Assembly: GCA_902494035.1 (NCBI GenBank)
Contig: CABURV010000053.1
Location: forward strand, 1 to 11,858
Length of the DNA stretch: 11,858 nt
Direction: 5' to 3'
Source: an uncultured Collinsella sp.
GTDB lineage: Bacteria > Actinomycetota > Coriobacteriia > Coriobacteriales > Coriobacteriaceae
The position numbers and the translations under genes are program-made. Numbering within the stretch: the stretch's first letter is position 1; the number at the start of each line of letters is the position of its first letter. This document shows, one piece after another, positions 1 to 7,604 of this stretch. Under the pieces are notes generated by a model that ran no database searches, was not told the DNA's origin, and worked only from the letters and a program-made list of their open reading frames with translations.

Positions 1-38
1 CCAAGCGCAACACCTACCGCGAGCGCTACACCGGCTAG
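1..38 (+). CDS. 3' end of an upstream gene (partial; possibly rluB)
   Basis: The frame beginning at base 3 reads KRNTYRERYTG and stops at TAG 36-38, followed by a 66-base gap to cmk with no terminator-like hairpin and T-run. The short basic tail cannot identify the protein. In many Actinobacteria and Firmicutes the gene before cmk is the 23S rRNA pseudouridine synthase rluB, which often has a basic extension, so rluB is a guess from gene order only. That this is a real gene end is supported by the codon style and by its position just before a clear ribosome binding site for cmk. Confidence 0.45.
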   Translation, partial: KRNTYRERYTG

Positions 39-104
39 GCAGACCGCCAAGCCGCAGCGCCCGCGTCCCATACCAGCACGTCAACCACCGAAAGGAAGCA
101 TTGC

Positions 105-791
105 ATGATCGTCGCCATCGACGGCCCCGCCGGTTCCGGCAAGTCCACCATCGCCAAGGAGATCGCCCGCCAGCTGGGCTTTAACAAGCTCGATACGGGC
201 GCCATGTATCGCGCCGTCACCTTCGCCGCGCTCGACCGCGGCATCGACCTGGACGACGAGGCTGCCATCGACGCCCTCGCCGAGCAGATCGAAATCCGCT
301 TTACCAACGGCACCGGCGAGGACACACGTCTGACCATTGATGGCCAGGACGCCTCGGCTGCCATCCGCACCCCGCAGGTCGACGCCAACGTGTCCAAGGT
401 CTCGGCCTACCCGGGCGTGCGCGCGGCCATGCTCGTCCATCAGCGCCGCGCCGCCGAGGATCGCGACATCGTGGCCGAGGGTCGCGACATCGGAACCGTC
501 GTGTTCCCCAACGCGCAGGTCAAGGTGTTCCTGACCGCCGACCCGCGCGAGCGCGCCCGTCGCCGCGTGCTGCAGCGCCACCAAAACGACGCCCAGCCGC
601 TCACCAGCGAGCAGCTCGAGGCCGAAGTCGACGAGACCCTCGATGCCCTCAAGCAGCGCGACAAGCTCGACAGCAGCCGCGAGGTGGCGCCGCTCGTGCC
701 CGCCGAGGACGCCGTGCACGTCGACTCCACCGCACACACCATAGACGAGGTCGTCCACATTATCGAGGACCTCATCAACCAAAGGAGGTAG
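105..791 (+). CDS. cmk: Cytidylate kinase (CMP/dCMP kinase)
   Basis: This enzyme phosphorylates CMP and dCMP with ATP in the cytosol, recycling CMP released by lipid and RNA metabolism into CTP. The 228-residue product has the usual length. It opens with the P-loop GPAGSGKST (residues 7-15), followed by the nucleotide-monophosphate motif DTGAMYR (30-36) and the family motif GRDIGTVVFP with a nearby RERARRR lid segment. The ATG at 105 is preceded by AAAGGAAG (91-98) at 6-base spacing, and the protein begins directly with the first beta strand, so the start is secure. The stop lies 3 bases before plsC, and the plsC ribosome binding site sits inside the last cmk codons, which suggests coupled translation. 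Nothing looks broken. Confidence 0.97.
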   Translation: MIVAIDGPAGSGKSTIAKEIARQLGFNKLDTGAMYRAVTFAALDRGIDLDDEAAIDALAEQIEIRFTNGTGEDTRLTIDGQDASAAIRTPQVDANVSKVSAYPGVRAAMLVHQRRAAEDRDIVAEGRDIGTVVFPNAQVKVFLTADPRERARRRVLQRHQNDAQPLTSEQLEAEVDETLDALKQRDKLDSSREVAPLVPAEDAVHVDSTAHTIDEVVHIIEDLINQRR

Positions 792-794
792 CCC

Positions 795-1523
795 ATGCGC
801 CTGTTTAAGCAGACGCCCGAGGATTACTACAACGCCCCTTATGCCGAGTTCCCCGTGCTCATCCGCGGCACCGTCTTCGTGGTCATGGCAATCCTTTGGG
901 CCTTCTCCAAGCTCATGTGGCGCTGGAAGGTAGAGGACGCCGATCTGCTGTTTGAGCGCCAGGAAGGCCGCGGCAGCGTGGTCATCTGCAACCACACCTC
1001 GATGGCCGAGCTTTTGGCTGTAGAGACGGCGCTGTTCTTTGGCGGCCGCCGCATTCGCCCCATTTTTAAGTCCGAGTTTGCCAAGAGCAAGATCGTACGC
1101 TGGGCCTTTAGCCGCGTTGGTGGCATCCCCGTGGAGCGTGGTACTGCCGATATGAAGTGCCTGCGTGCCGCCCAGCATGCGCTGCAGCGCGGCGAGGACG
1201 TCCTGATCTTCCCCGAGGGCACGCGCATCCGCTCGCGCGAGATCAAACCCGAGGTCCACGGCGGCTTTGCGCTCATCGCCCAGATGGGCAAGGCACCCGT
1301 GAACCCGCTCGCCATCTGTGGCTGGTCCGACATCACGCCTGCGGGCAAAAAGATCATGCGCCCCAAGAAGTGCTGGATCCGCGCCGGCAAGGCCATCTCG
1401 CTTTCCGACGCGCCAGCCGGGCTTAAGCGCACGGAGCGTCTGGCCTGGTTTGAGTCCGAGGCCATGAACCGCGTCTACGCCATGCGAGACGAGCTGTGCG
1501 CCGAGCATCCGGGCAGGTTCTAG
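795..1523 (+). CDS. plsC: 1-acyl-sn-glycerol-3-phosphate acyltransferase (PlsC family)
   Basis: This family adds the second acyl chain to lysophosphatidic acid at the inner membrane face, giving phosphatidic acid. The 242-residue protein has a hydrophobic N-terminal segment (about 22-42), then the acyltransferase motifs: NHTSMAE (66-72), GGIPVERG (109-116), FPEGTR (139-144), and a KAPVNPLAI segment equivalent to the fourth motif. The catalytic motif is normally H-x4-D. Here it is H67-x4-E72, a conservative but notable change. The start at 795 has AAAGGAGG (781-788) 6 bases upstream, overlapping the cmk stop. The plsY and gpsA genes downstream support a role in phospholipid synthesis. A different acyl acceptor is possible for this broad family, so exact substrate specificity is inferred. 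Confidence 0.9.
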   Translation: MRLFKQTPEDYYNAPYAEFPVLIRGTVFVVMAILWAFSKLMWRWKVEDADLLFERQEGRGSVVICNHTSMAELLAVETALFFGGRRIRPIFKSEFAKSKIVRWAFSRVGGIPVERGTADMKCLRAAQHALQRGEDVLIFPEGTRIRSREIKPEVHGGFALIAQMGKAPVNPLAICGWSDITPAGKKIMRPKKCWIRAGKAISLSDAPAGLKRTERLAWFESEAMNRVYAMRDELCAEHPGRF

Positions 1524-1525
1524 CT

Positions 1526-2425
1526 ATGGACGAGAACGTTATGGGCACCACCGCGACCGCGTCCGACCAGGGCGGCGCGCCCACCATCGAGATCGCAGCC
1601 CATGCCGGCACCTGCTACGGCGTGCAGCGCGCGCTCGACATGGCGCTGGCCGCCGCGCCGCAGGCAGGGGAGAGCGCTCAGGTCCACACCCTGGGCCCGC
1701 TCATCCATAACCCCATCGTCGTGCGCGAGCTCGCCGAGGCCGGCATTGGCTTGGCCGAGACCCTGAACGACGCGGCATCGGGCACCGTAATCATCCGCGC
1801 CCACGGCGTGGTGCCGCAGGCGATCGAGGCGGCTCACGATCGCGGTCTTACCGTGGTCGACGCCACCTGCCCCTACGTGAAAAAGGTCCACATGGCGGCG
1901 GAACGCCTGGTACGAGAGGGCTATCACGTGGTGGTCGTGGGCGAGCCGGGCCACCCCGAAGTCGAGGGCATCCTGGGCCACGCCGGCGATGATGCGCAGG
2001 TCGTAAGCTGTGCCGCCGATGCGGACGCGCTGCCGCTCAAGGGCAAGGTGGGCCTCGTTGTACAGACTACCCAGACCGCACAGAACCTCGCCGACGTCGT
2101 AGCTGCCATCACCCCGCGTGTGCAGGAACTGCGCGTGATCAACACCATCTGCGCCGCCACGAGCGAGCGCCAGCAGGCCGCCGCCGCACTTGCCAACCGC
2201 TGCGACTGCATGGTCGTCGTGGGCGGCAAAAACTCCGGCAACACCCGCCGCCTGGCGCAGATCTGCGCAGACGCCTGCGAGCACACGCTTCATATCGAGG
2301 AGGCAAGCGAGCTCGAGGCCGCATGGTTTGCCGGCGCGCGCCACATCGGTATCACCGCCGGCGCTTCCACACCGCAAGAACACATCGAACGCGCCGTCGC
2401 GCGCATCAAGGAGCTTTGCCGCTAA
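1526..2425 (+). CDS. ispH: 4-hydroxy-3-methylbut-2-enyl diphosphate reductase
   Basis: IspH is the last enzyme of the MEP isoprenoid pathway. It uses a 4Fe-4S cluster to reduce HMBPP to IPP and DMAPP. From the ATG at 1526 the protein is 299 residues, near the usual length. The three conserved cluster cysteines are visible: C30 in AGTCYGV, C115 in DATCPYVKKVH and C209 in NTICAAT. Substrate-site residues are also present: H61 in GPLIHN, H93 in RAHGV, H143 and E145 in GHPEVEG, and the C-terminal GITAGASTP. I chose 1526 because AGG at 1515-1517 is well placed and it begins 2 bases after the plsC stop. An in-frame ATG at 1541 is a weaker option, and a start at 1496 would overlap plsC. The roughly 18 residues before the first strand look like a non-conserved extension. 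Confidence 0.96.
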   Translation: MDENVMGTTATASDQGGAPTIEIAAHAGTCYGVQRALDMALAAAPQAGESAQVHTLGPLIHNPIVVRELAEAGIGLAETLNDAASGTVIIRAHGVVPQAIEAAHDRGLTVVDATCPYVKKVHMAAERLVREGYHVVVVGEPGHPEVEGILGHAGDDAQVVSCAADADALPLKGKVGLVVQTTQTAQNLADVVAAITPRVQELRVINTICAATSERQQAAAALANRCDCMVVVGGKNSGNTRRLAQICADACEHTLHIEEASELEAAWFAGARHIGITAGASTPQEHIERAVARIKELCR

Positions 2426-2427
2426 TC

Positions 2428-3870
2428 ATGGACCAGACCGTACCCGCATACGCCGCCGAGGTGGCCGATTACGGGCGCAGCCGCGACCCCGAGCCGGGTG
2501 AGGGCGCGCTCGTTAAGAACGTGCGTCCCGAATCGCCCGCATGGGATGTGGGTATCGAGCCGGGCATGCGCGTGCTCACGGTCAACGGTGAGCAGCTTAC
2601 CGACATGATTGTGTGGCTCTGGGAGGCCGACGATGATACCGTCGACCTCGAGGTTTTCGACCCGCGCGACAACACCGTCACCCCCGTCGAGCTCGACCGC
2701 TTCCCGGGAGAGGACTGGGGCCTTGAGTTCGATGGCCCCATCTTCGATGGCATGCGCACCTGCGTGAACGCCTGCGTGTTCTGCTTTATGACGATGCTCC
2801 CCAAGGGCGGCCGCTCAACGCTCTATATTCGCGATGACGACTACCGCCTGAGCTTTTTGCAGGGCAACTTCGTCACGCTCACGAACCTCACCGACGAGGA
2901 CGTGCAAAACGTCATCCAACGCAACATGAGCCCTATGAACGTGTCGGTCCATGCCGTGAGCCCCGACGTCCGCCGTCGTATGATGGGCCGCAACGCCCAG
3001 CGCGGCATGGACGTACTCGAGGCCATCATGGCCGCCGGCATCGAGATCCACGCGCAGATTGTGTTGTGCCCCGGCATGAACGACGGCGAGGAGCTGGAAA
3101 AGACCCTGCGCTTTTGCGAGGAGCACGAGCAAATCACAAGCCTGGGCATTGTGCCGCTCGGTTTTACCAAGCACCAAAACCGCTTTAGCTGGTCCTACAG
3201 CGACAAACCCGAGCTCGCGCGCGAGACCATTGCCATGATCCGTCCCTACCAGGACCGCGCCTTCGAACGTTTTGGCCGCCACACCTTCCAGATGAGCGAC
3301 GAGTTCTACCTGGACGCCGGCATCGATCCGCCCGAGGCGGACTTTTACGACGGCTATCCGCAGTACTACGACGGTATCGGCATGATCCGCTCATACCTAG
3401 ACGAGACGGACGATGTGCTCGCCGCCGATGCCGAACGACTGGCCCGCGTCCGCGAGGCCATCGCCACTCGCAGCCAGCACCTGCTGTGCCTCTCGGGCGC
3501 CAGCGCACGCGACACCGTGGCACGTTTCGTGGAATCGCCGCAGGGGCTCGCCGGCACCGTCACGGCCATCAAGAATCGCTACTTTGGCGGCAACGTGGAC
3601 GTGACCGGCCTCATCGTCGCCTGCGACATTCTGGAACAGCTGCCGCAGGACCTCTCGGGGGTTATGCTCTTTGTGCCTAAGCTCATGTTCAACGCTGACG
3701 GCATGACGCTTGACGAGTATCATCGTGACGATTTACTCGCAAGCCTTACCAGTCGCGGCGCCGAGGTTCATGTGGTGTCGACCATGCCGCATGAGCTGCT
3801 CGATACCCTGGAGCACATCCTTGGCATTGTGCCTGCCGACTCTAACACTTCCACTGACCCTACCCATTAA
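2428..3870 (+). CDS. DUF512 family radical-SAM protein with N-terminal PDZ-like domain
   Basis: This 480-residue protein has three parts. A PDZ-like domain (about 25-88) contains VRPESPAWDVGIEPGMRVLTV. A radical-SAM-type cysteine motif CVNACVFC (C112, C116, C119; C-x3-C-x2-C) is followed by LPKGGRSTLYIRDDDYR and GNFVTLTNL. The DUF512 domain then runs to about residue 440, including IVLCPGMNDGEELEKTL and FDDP/VTGLI-like blocks near the end. The family is widespread in Firmicutes, Actinobacteria and Cyanobacteria, but I know of no proven reaction. It is expected to be cytosolic and to bind a 4Fe-4S cluster. The start at 2428 is 2 bases after ispH; its nearest AAGGAG (2408-2413) is 14 bases away, longer than ideal, so coupling to ispH translation is likely. 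The gene sits directly before der, a pairing also found in other phyla. Confidence 0.92.
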   Translation: MDQTVPAYAAEVADYGRSRDPEPGEGALVKNVRPESPAWDVGIEPGMRVLTVNGEQLTDMIVWLWEADDDTVDLEVFDPRDNTVTPVELDRFPGEDWGLEFDGPIFDGMRTCVNACVFCFMTMLPKGGRSTLYIRDDDYRLSFLQGNFVTLTNLTDEDVQNVIQRNMSPMNVSVHAVSPDVRRRMMGRNAQRGMDVLEAIMAAGIEIHAQIVLCPGMNDGEELEKTLRFCEEHEQITSLGIVPLGFTKHQNRFSWSYSDKPELARETIAMIRPYQDRAFERFGRHTFQMSDEFYLDAGIDPPEADFYDGYPQYYDGIGMIRSYLDETDDVLAADAERLARVREAIATRSQHLLCLSGASARDTVARFVESPQGLAGTVTAIKNRYFGGNVDVTGLIVACDILEQLPQDLSGVMLFVPKLMFNADGMTLDEYHRDDLLASLTSRGAEVHVVSTMPHELLDTLEHILGIVPADSNTSTDPTH

Positions 3871-3880
3871 AGGAGTGCAG

Positions 3881-5215
3881 ATGAAACCTATCGTCGCCGT
3901 CGTCGGACGCCCCAACGTGGGCAAGTCCACGCTCGTTAACCGCCTGGCCCAGACCTCGGACGCCATCGTCCATGAGTCCCGCGGCGTCACGCGCGACCGC
4001 TCGTACCACACGGCCGATTGGAACGGCCGCGAGTTCACCATCGTCGACACGGGCGGCATCGAACCGCTCAAGAGCGATGACGTCTTCGCCACGTCCATTC
4101 GCGACCAGGCCCTCGCCGCCGCCGAGGAAGCCGCCGTCATCCTGTTTGTGGTCGACGGCCGCACCGGCGTCACCGAGGAGGACGAGTCGGTCGCTCGCAT
4201 GCTCAAGCGCTGCGACAAGCCGGTCTTTCTGCTGGTGAACAAGCTCGACAACCCCGATCGAGAGAACGACAGCATCTGGGAGTTCTATTCGCTCGGTATC
4301 GGCGAGCCCACGCCGCTCTCGGCCCTGCACGGCCACGGCACGGGCGACCTGCTCGACGACATCGTGGCCCTGCTTCCCGAGGAAGAGGACGAGGTCGCCG
4401 ATGAGTTCCCCGATGCGCTGAACGTGGCCATCATCGGCCGCCCCAACGCCGGTAAGTCCTCGCTGTTCAACCGCATCCTGGGCGCCGACCGCTCTATCGT
4501 GTCCAACATTGCCGGCACGACGCGCGACGCCATCGACACCGTCGTGGAGCGCAACGGCAAGCACTACCGAATGGTCGACACCGCGGGCATCCGTAAGAAG
4601 AGCACCGTGTACGAGAACATCGAGTACTACTCCATGGTTCGCGGCCTGCGCGCCATCGACCGCGCCGACGTGGCGCTGCTCGTCGTCGACGCCTCCGTTG
4701 GCGTTACCGAACAGGACCAGAAGGTCATGGGTCTTGCCATCGAGCGCGGATGCGCCATCGTTGTGCTGCTCAACAAGTGGGACCTGCTCGACGATGACCG
4801 CAAGCGCGAGGCCTGCATGGAGACCATCGACCGCCGCCTGGGCGTCATGGCTCCCTGGGCCCAGTACCTGCGCATCTCTGCCCTCACCGGCCGCAGCGTC
4901 GAGAAGATCTGGGCGATGGTCGACGCCGCCGAAAAGACGCGCTCGCAGAAGATTAGCACCTCGCGCCTCAACACGTTCCTCACCGATCTGCGCGAGTTCG
5001 GTCATACCGTGGTGGACGGCAAGCGCCGCCTGCGCATGCACTACGTGACCCAGACGGGCGTCAACCCGCCGACGTTCACGTTCTTCGTCAACCACAGCGA
5101 CTTGGTCAACGACACCTACCAGCGCTATGTGGAGAACCGCATGCGCTCGACCTTCGACTTTGCCGGCACGCCCATTCGACTCTTCTTTAGGAAGAAGGAG
5201 CAAAAGGATGCATAA
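3881..5215 (+). CDS. der: Ribosome biogenesis GTPase Der (EngA)
   Basis: Der is an essential double-GTPase that helps assemble the 50S ribosomal subunit. The 444-residue protein shows two tandem G domains. The first has GRPNVGKS (9-16), DTGG (56-59) and NKLD; the second has GRPNAGKS, SNIAGTTRD, DTAGIRKKS and NKWD. They are joined by an acidic linker (EEEDEVADEFPD). The C-terminal KH-like domain ends with NPPTFTFFVN and TPIRLFFRKKE. The ATG at 3881 is preceded by AAAGGAG (3869-3875) with 5-base spacing, overlapping the upstream stop, and the protein starts right at its first strand. The last 8 bases overlap plsY, so the two are probably translationally coupled. No defect is visible. Confidence 0.98.
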   Translation: MKPIVAVVGRPNVGKSTLVNRLAQTSDAIVHESRGVTRDRSYHTADWNGREFTIVDTGGIEPLKSDDVFATSIRDQALAAAEEAAVILFVVDGRTGVTEEDESVARMLKRCDKPVFLLVNKLDNPDRENDSIWEFYSLGIGEPTPLSALHGHGTGDLLDDIVALLPEEEDEVADEFPDALNVAIIGRPNAGKSSLFNRILGADRSIVSNIAGTTRDAIDTVVERNGKHYRMVDTAGIRKKSTVYENIEYYSMVRGLRAIDRADVALLVVDASVGVTEQDQKVMGLAIERGCAIVVLLNKWDLLDDDRKREACMETIDRRLGVMAPWAQYLRISALTGRSVEKIWAMVDAAEKTRSQKISTSRLNTFLTDLREFGHTVVDGKRRLRMHYVTQTGVNPPTFTFFVNHSDLVNDTYQRYVENRMRSTFDFAGTPIRLFFRKKEQKDA

Positions 5216-5891
5216 TCCGATTCTGCTGACCGCCATCTGCGCCGTGGTCTCGTTCTTTATCGGAGCGATTCCGTTTGGCCTGATCTTGGGCCGCGTGTTC
5301 AACCACACGGACATTCGCAAGGCGGGCTCCGGCAACATCGGCACCACCAACGCGCTGCGCGTGGCCGGCCCCAAGGTGGCCGCGCTCACGCTGCTGCTCG
5401 ACTGCCTTAAGGGCGCCATCTGCGTTGTCATCGCCCGTCCGCTCATCGCGAGCGTGGGCTATGGATTTCCGCCGAACATCATGGCGCCCGGAGCCCCCGG
5501 CGACTGGATGCTCGGCGTCATCTGCCTGGCAGCGGTGTGGGGCCACATCTTCTCGCCCTACCTCAATTTCCATGGCGGCAAGGGAATCGCAGTTGGCCTG
5601 GGCGTCATCCTCGCCTGGTATTGGCCAATTGGCCTGTCGCTGCTGGGCATGTTTATCGTGGCCGTCGCCATCACCAAGTTTGTGTCGGTGGGCTCGCTTG
5701 CCGCGGCCATCGGTCTTCCCATCGCTGCTTGCGCGGTCTTTCCGTACAGCAGCCTGGGCCTCAAGTTCTGCATGGCGATAATCGGCATCACCGTGGTGTG
5801 GGCCCATCGCGCGAACATCAAAAAGCTCATGACCGGTAAGGAGTCCAAGCTCTCGTTTACCAAGCGCGTCACCGAGCCCGACGATAAGTAG
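5208..5891 (+). CDS. plsY: Glycerol-3-phosphate acyltransferase PlsY
   Basis: PlsY is an integral membrane enzyme that transfers an acyl group from acyl-phosphate (made by PlsX, not in this window) to the sn-1 position of glycerol-3-phosphate. The 227-residue protein is strongly hydrophobic with several membrane segments. It carries the three family motifs: GSGNIGTTNALR (40-51), GHIFSPYLNFHGGKG (112-126), and VWAHRANIKKLMTGKESKL near the C-terminus. The ATG at 5208 lies inside the der stop region (8-base overlap) and has AAGGAG at 5195-5200, 7 bases upstream. It is followed 9 bases later by gpsA, which makes its glycerol-3-phosphate substrate, so the two act in sequence. Its product would go to PlsC at 795-1523. 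Confidence 0.96.
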   Translation: MHNPILLTAICAVVSFFIGAIPFGLILGRVFNHTDIRKAGSGNIGTTNALRVAGPKVAALTLLLDCLKGAICVVIARPLIASVGYGFPPNIMAPGAPGDWMLGVICLAAVWGHIFSPYLNFHGGKGIAVGLGVILAWYWPIGLSLLGMFIVAVAITKFVSVGSLAAAIGLPIAACAVFPYSSLGLKFCMAIIGITVVWAHRANIKKLMTGKESKLSFTKRVTEPDDK

Positions 5892-5900
5892 GAGAGAGTC

Positions 5901-6908
5901 ATGAATGTTGCGCTGATTGGCTCTGGCTCGTGGGGAACCGCCGTCGCCGGCCTTGCCGCCGCGCGAGCCGTGCGCGTAACCATGTGGGCCCATAGCGAGC
6001 AGACGGCCGCCGGCATTAACGGTGAGCACCGCAACCCCCGCTACCTTGTGGGCTACGAGCTGCCGGACAACGTGGTAGCAACGACCGAGCTCGCCCAGGC
6101 GCTCGACGGTGCCGATGCGATCATCTTTGCCGTGCCCTCCACGCACTTGCGCGACGTGTGCCATCGGGCAGCGCCCTTTATCGCCGCCGATACCCCGGTG
6201 CTCTGCCTCACCAAGGGCATTGAGCCCGAGTCCGGCCTGCTCATGAGCGAGGTCATCGCCAGCGAGATCGGCAACGAGGCGCGCGTGGCGGCGCTCTCGG
6301 GTCCCAACCATGCCGAGGAGATCTGCCGCGGCGGTCTTTCTGCCGCCGTCATCGCCAGCAAAGATCCGCAGATAGGGGAGACCTTTAAGGACCTGCTCCT
6401 ATCCACGGCCTTCCGTATTTATCTGTCGCAAGACATGACCGGTGTCGAGGTCTGCGGCGCCATGAAAAATGTCATCGCCATCGTATGCGGCATCTCCGCC
6501 GGTACCGGTGCGGGCGACAACACGCTTGCCCTCATCATGACGCGCGGCCTGGCAGAGATCAGCCGTCTGGTGCACGCCCGCGGCGGTCAAGCTATGACCT
6601 GCATGGGACTTGCCGGCATGGGCGACCTCATTGCCACCTGCACCTCGGAGCACTCGCGCAACCGCACCTTTGGCTACGAGTTTGCCCACGGCGTGTCGCT
6701 CGACGAGTATCAGACGCGCACGCATATGGTGGTCGAGGGCGCCGTCGCGGCCCGCAGCGTCAGCGAGCTTGCCCGTTCGCTGGGCGTAGACATTCCGCTC
6801 ACCTTTGCCGTGGAGCAAACGCTCTACAACGGTGTTACTTTGGATAGGGCGCTCGAGATTCTTACCGATCGCGTCCCTTCTCAAGAGTTCTACGGACTCA
6901 CCGACTAG
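5901..6908 (+). CDS. gpsA: NAD(P)-dependent glycerol-3-phosphate dehydrogenase
   Basis: GpsA reduces dihydroxyacetone phosphate to sn-glycerol-3-phosphate, the backbone precursor for phospholipids. The 335-residue protein has the N-terminal Rossmann motif GSGSWGTA (7-14), a conserved TKG lysine (K105), and SGPNHAEE (133-140), a common variant of the usual GPSFAxE signature. It also carries the catalytic lysine in CGAMKNVIAI (K189), GAGDNTLA, MGLAGMGDLIATC, and the substrate-binding SRNRTFG (252-258). The start at 5901 has AGGAG (5890-5894) 6 bases upstream, overlapping the plsY stop. Length and motifs are normal for the family. Placement after plsY fits a shared phospholipid-precursor module. 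Confidence 0.97.
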   Translation: MNVALIGSGSWGTAVAGLAAARAVRVTMWAHSEQTAAGINGEHRNPRYLVGYELPDNVVATTELAQALDGADAIIFAVPSTHLRDVCHRAAPFIAADTPVLCLTKGIEPESGLLMSEVIASEIGNEARVAALSGPNHAEEICRGGLSAAVIASKDPQIGETFKDLLLSTAFRIYLSQDMTGVEVCGAMKNVIAIVCGISAGTGAGDNTLALIMTRGLAEISRLVHARGGQAMTCMGLAGMGDLIATCTSEHSRNRTFGYEFAHGVSLDEYQTRTHMVVEGAVAARSVSELARSLGVDIPLTFAVEQTLYNGVTLDRALEILTDRVPSQEFYGLTD

Positions 6909-6926
6909 CGCAGAAAGGCTACTACC

Positions 6927-7598
6927 ATGGGTTCCATCAAAATCGCTCCGTCCGTCCTTTCGGCCGACATGGCCAACCTCAAGGGCGAGCTCGACAAGAT
7001 CGCCGGTGCCGACTACGTACACTTTGACGTTATGGACGGTCACTTTACCGGCAACCTCACCTTTGGCGTTGACATCCTTAAGGCCGTCAAGCGCTCCACC
7101 GATGTACCGGTCGACGCGCACCTCATGGTGTCGAACCCCGACGAGACGGTCGATTGGTATGCCGACGCCGGTGCCGACATGATCACCGTGCACTACGAGG
7201 CTTCCACGCACCTGCACCGCACGCTCACGCATCTGCAGCAGCGCGGCGTCAAGGCCGGCGTGGTGCTCAACCCCGCCACCCCCGTGTGCGTGCTCGAGAG
7301 CATCATCGACGTTGTCGACATGGTGCTGCTGATGAGCGTGAACCCTGGCTTTGGCGGCCAGAGCTTTATCCCTGGTACAATCGCCAAACTGCACGAGCTT
7401 ACGGCCATGTGCGAGCGACATGGCGTGTCGCCCATGATCGAGGTCGACGGCGGCATCTCTTCCAAAAACATCGCCGAGGTCGTCAAGGCCGGCGCAAATG
7501 TCCTGGTGGCCGGTTCCGCCGTATTTAAGTCCGAAGATCCCGCCGCCGAGGTTGCGCTGCTGCAGAAGCTGGGCAACGAGGCTGCACAGGAGGCATAA
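6927..7598 (+). CDS. rpe: Ribulose-phosphate 3-epimerase
   Basis: Rpe interconverts ribulose-5-phosphate and xylulose-5-phosphate in the pentose phosphate pathway. The 223-residue TIM-barrel protein shows APSVLSAD at the N-terminus, the metal and acid/base residues H32 and D34 in VHFDVMDGHF, H65 in DAHLMV, MSVNPGFGGQ (136-145), and the second catalytic aspartate D174 in EVDGGI. The phosphate-binding end reads LVAGSAVF. AAAGG at 6914-6918 sits 8 bases before the ATG. The 18-base gap from gpsA is the widest between genes in the cluster but holds no terminator or convincing promoter. It has no obvious functional link to its neighbours. In-frame codon style matches the rest of the window. Confidence 0.97.
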   Translation: MGSIKIAPSVLSADMANLKGELDKIAGADYVHFDVMDGHFTGNLTFGVDILKAVKRSTDVPVDAHLMVSNPDETVDWYADAGADMITVHYEASTHLHRTLTHLQQRGVKAGVVLNPATPVCVLESIIDVVDMVLLMSVNPGFGGQSFIPGTIAKLHELTAMCERHGVSPMIEVDGGISSKNIAEVVKAGANVLVAGSAVFKSEDPAAEVALLQKLGNEAAQEA

Positions 7599-7604
7599 AC
7601 CCTT

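Noticed and set aside
81..1508. Long open frame on the - strand (475 codons) opposite cmk and plsC
   Set aside because: It mirrors the codon positions of the + strand genes. In GC-rich coding DNA the antisense frame rarely meets stops. The product is low-complexity (A, G, L, H, D, V rich) and has no recognisable domain.
2323..2427. N-terminal extension of the DUF512 protein upstream of 2428
   Set aside because: The extension overlaps conserved ispH sequence in another frame and reads as arginine/histidine-rich shadow sequence. The family start fits 2428.
3710..3737. Possible internal promoter for der (TTGACG, 16 bases, TTTACT)
   Set aside because: The -10 matches only 4 of 6 positions and the sequence is fully used as codons of a conserved domain. 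Such matches are expected by chance in 11 kb.
3710..3880. N-terminal extension of Der upstream of 3881
   Set aside because: It overlaps the DUF512 gene. Der begins at its first beta strand with a well-placed AAAGGAG before 3881.
3860..5446. Very long - strand open frame (528 codons) opposite der and plsY
   Set aside because: It is the same composition effect. The + strand carries complete Der and PlsY motifs with good ribosome binding sites, and the antisense product shows no family signature.
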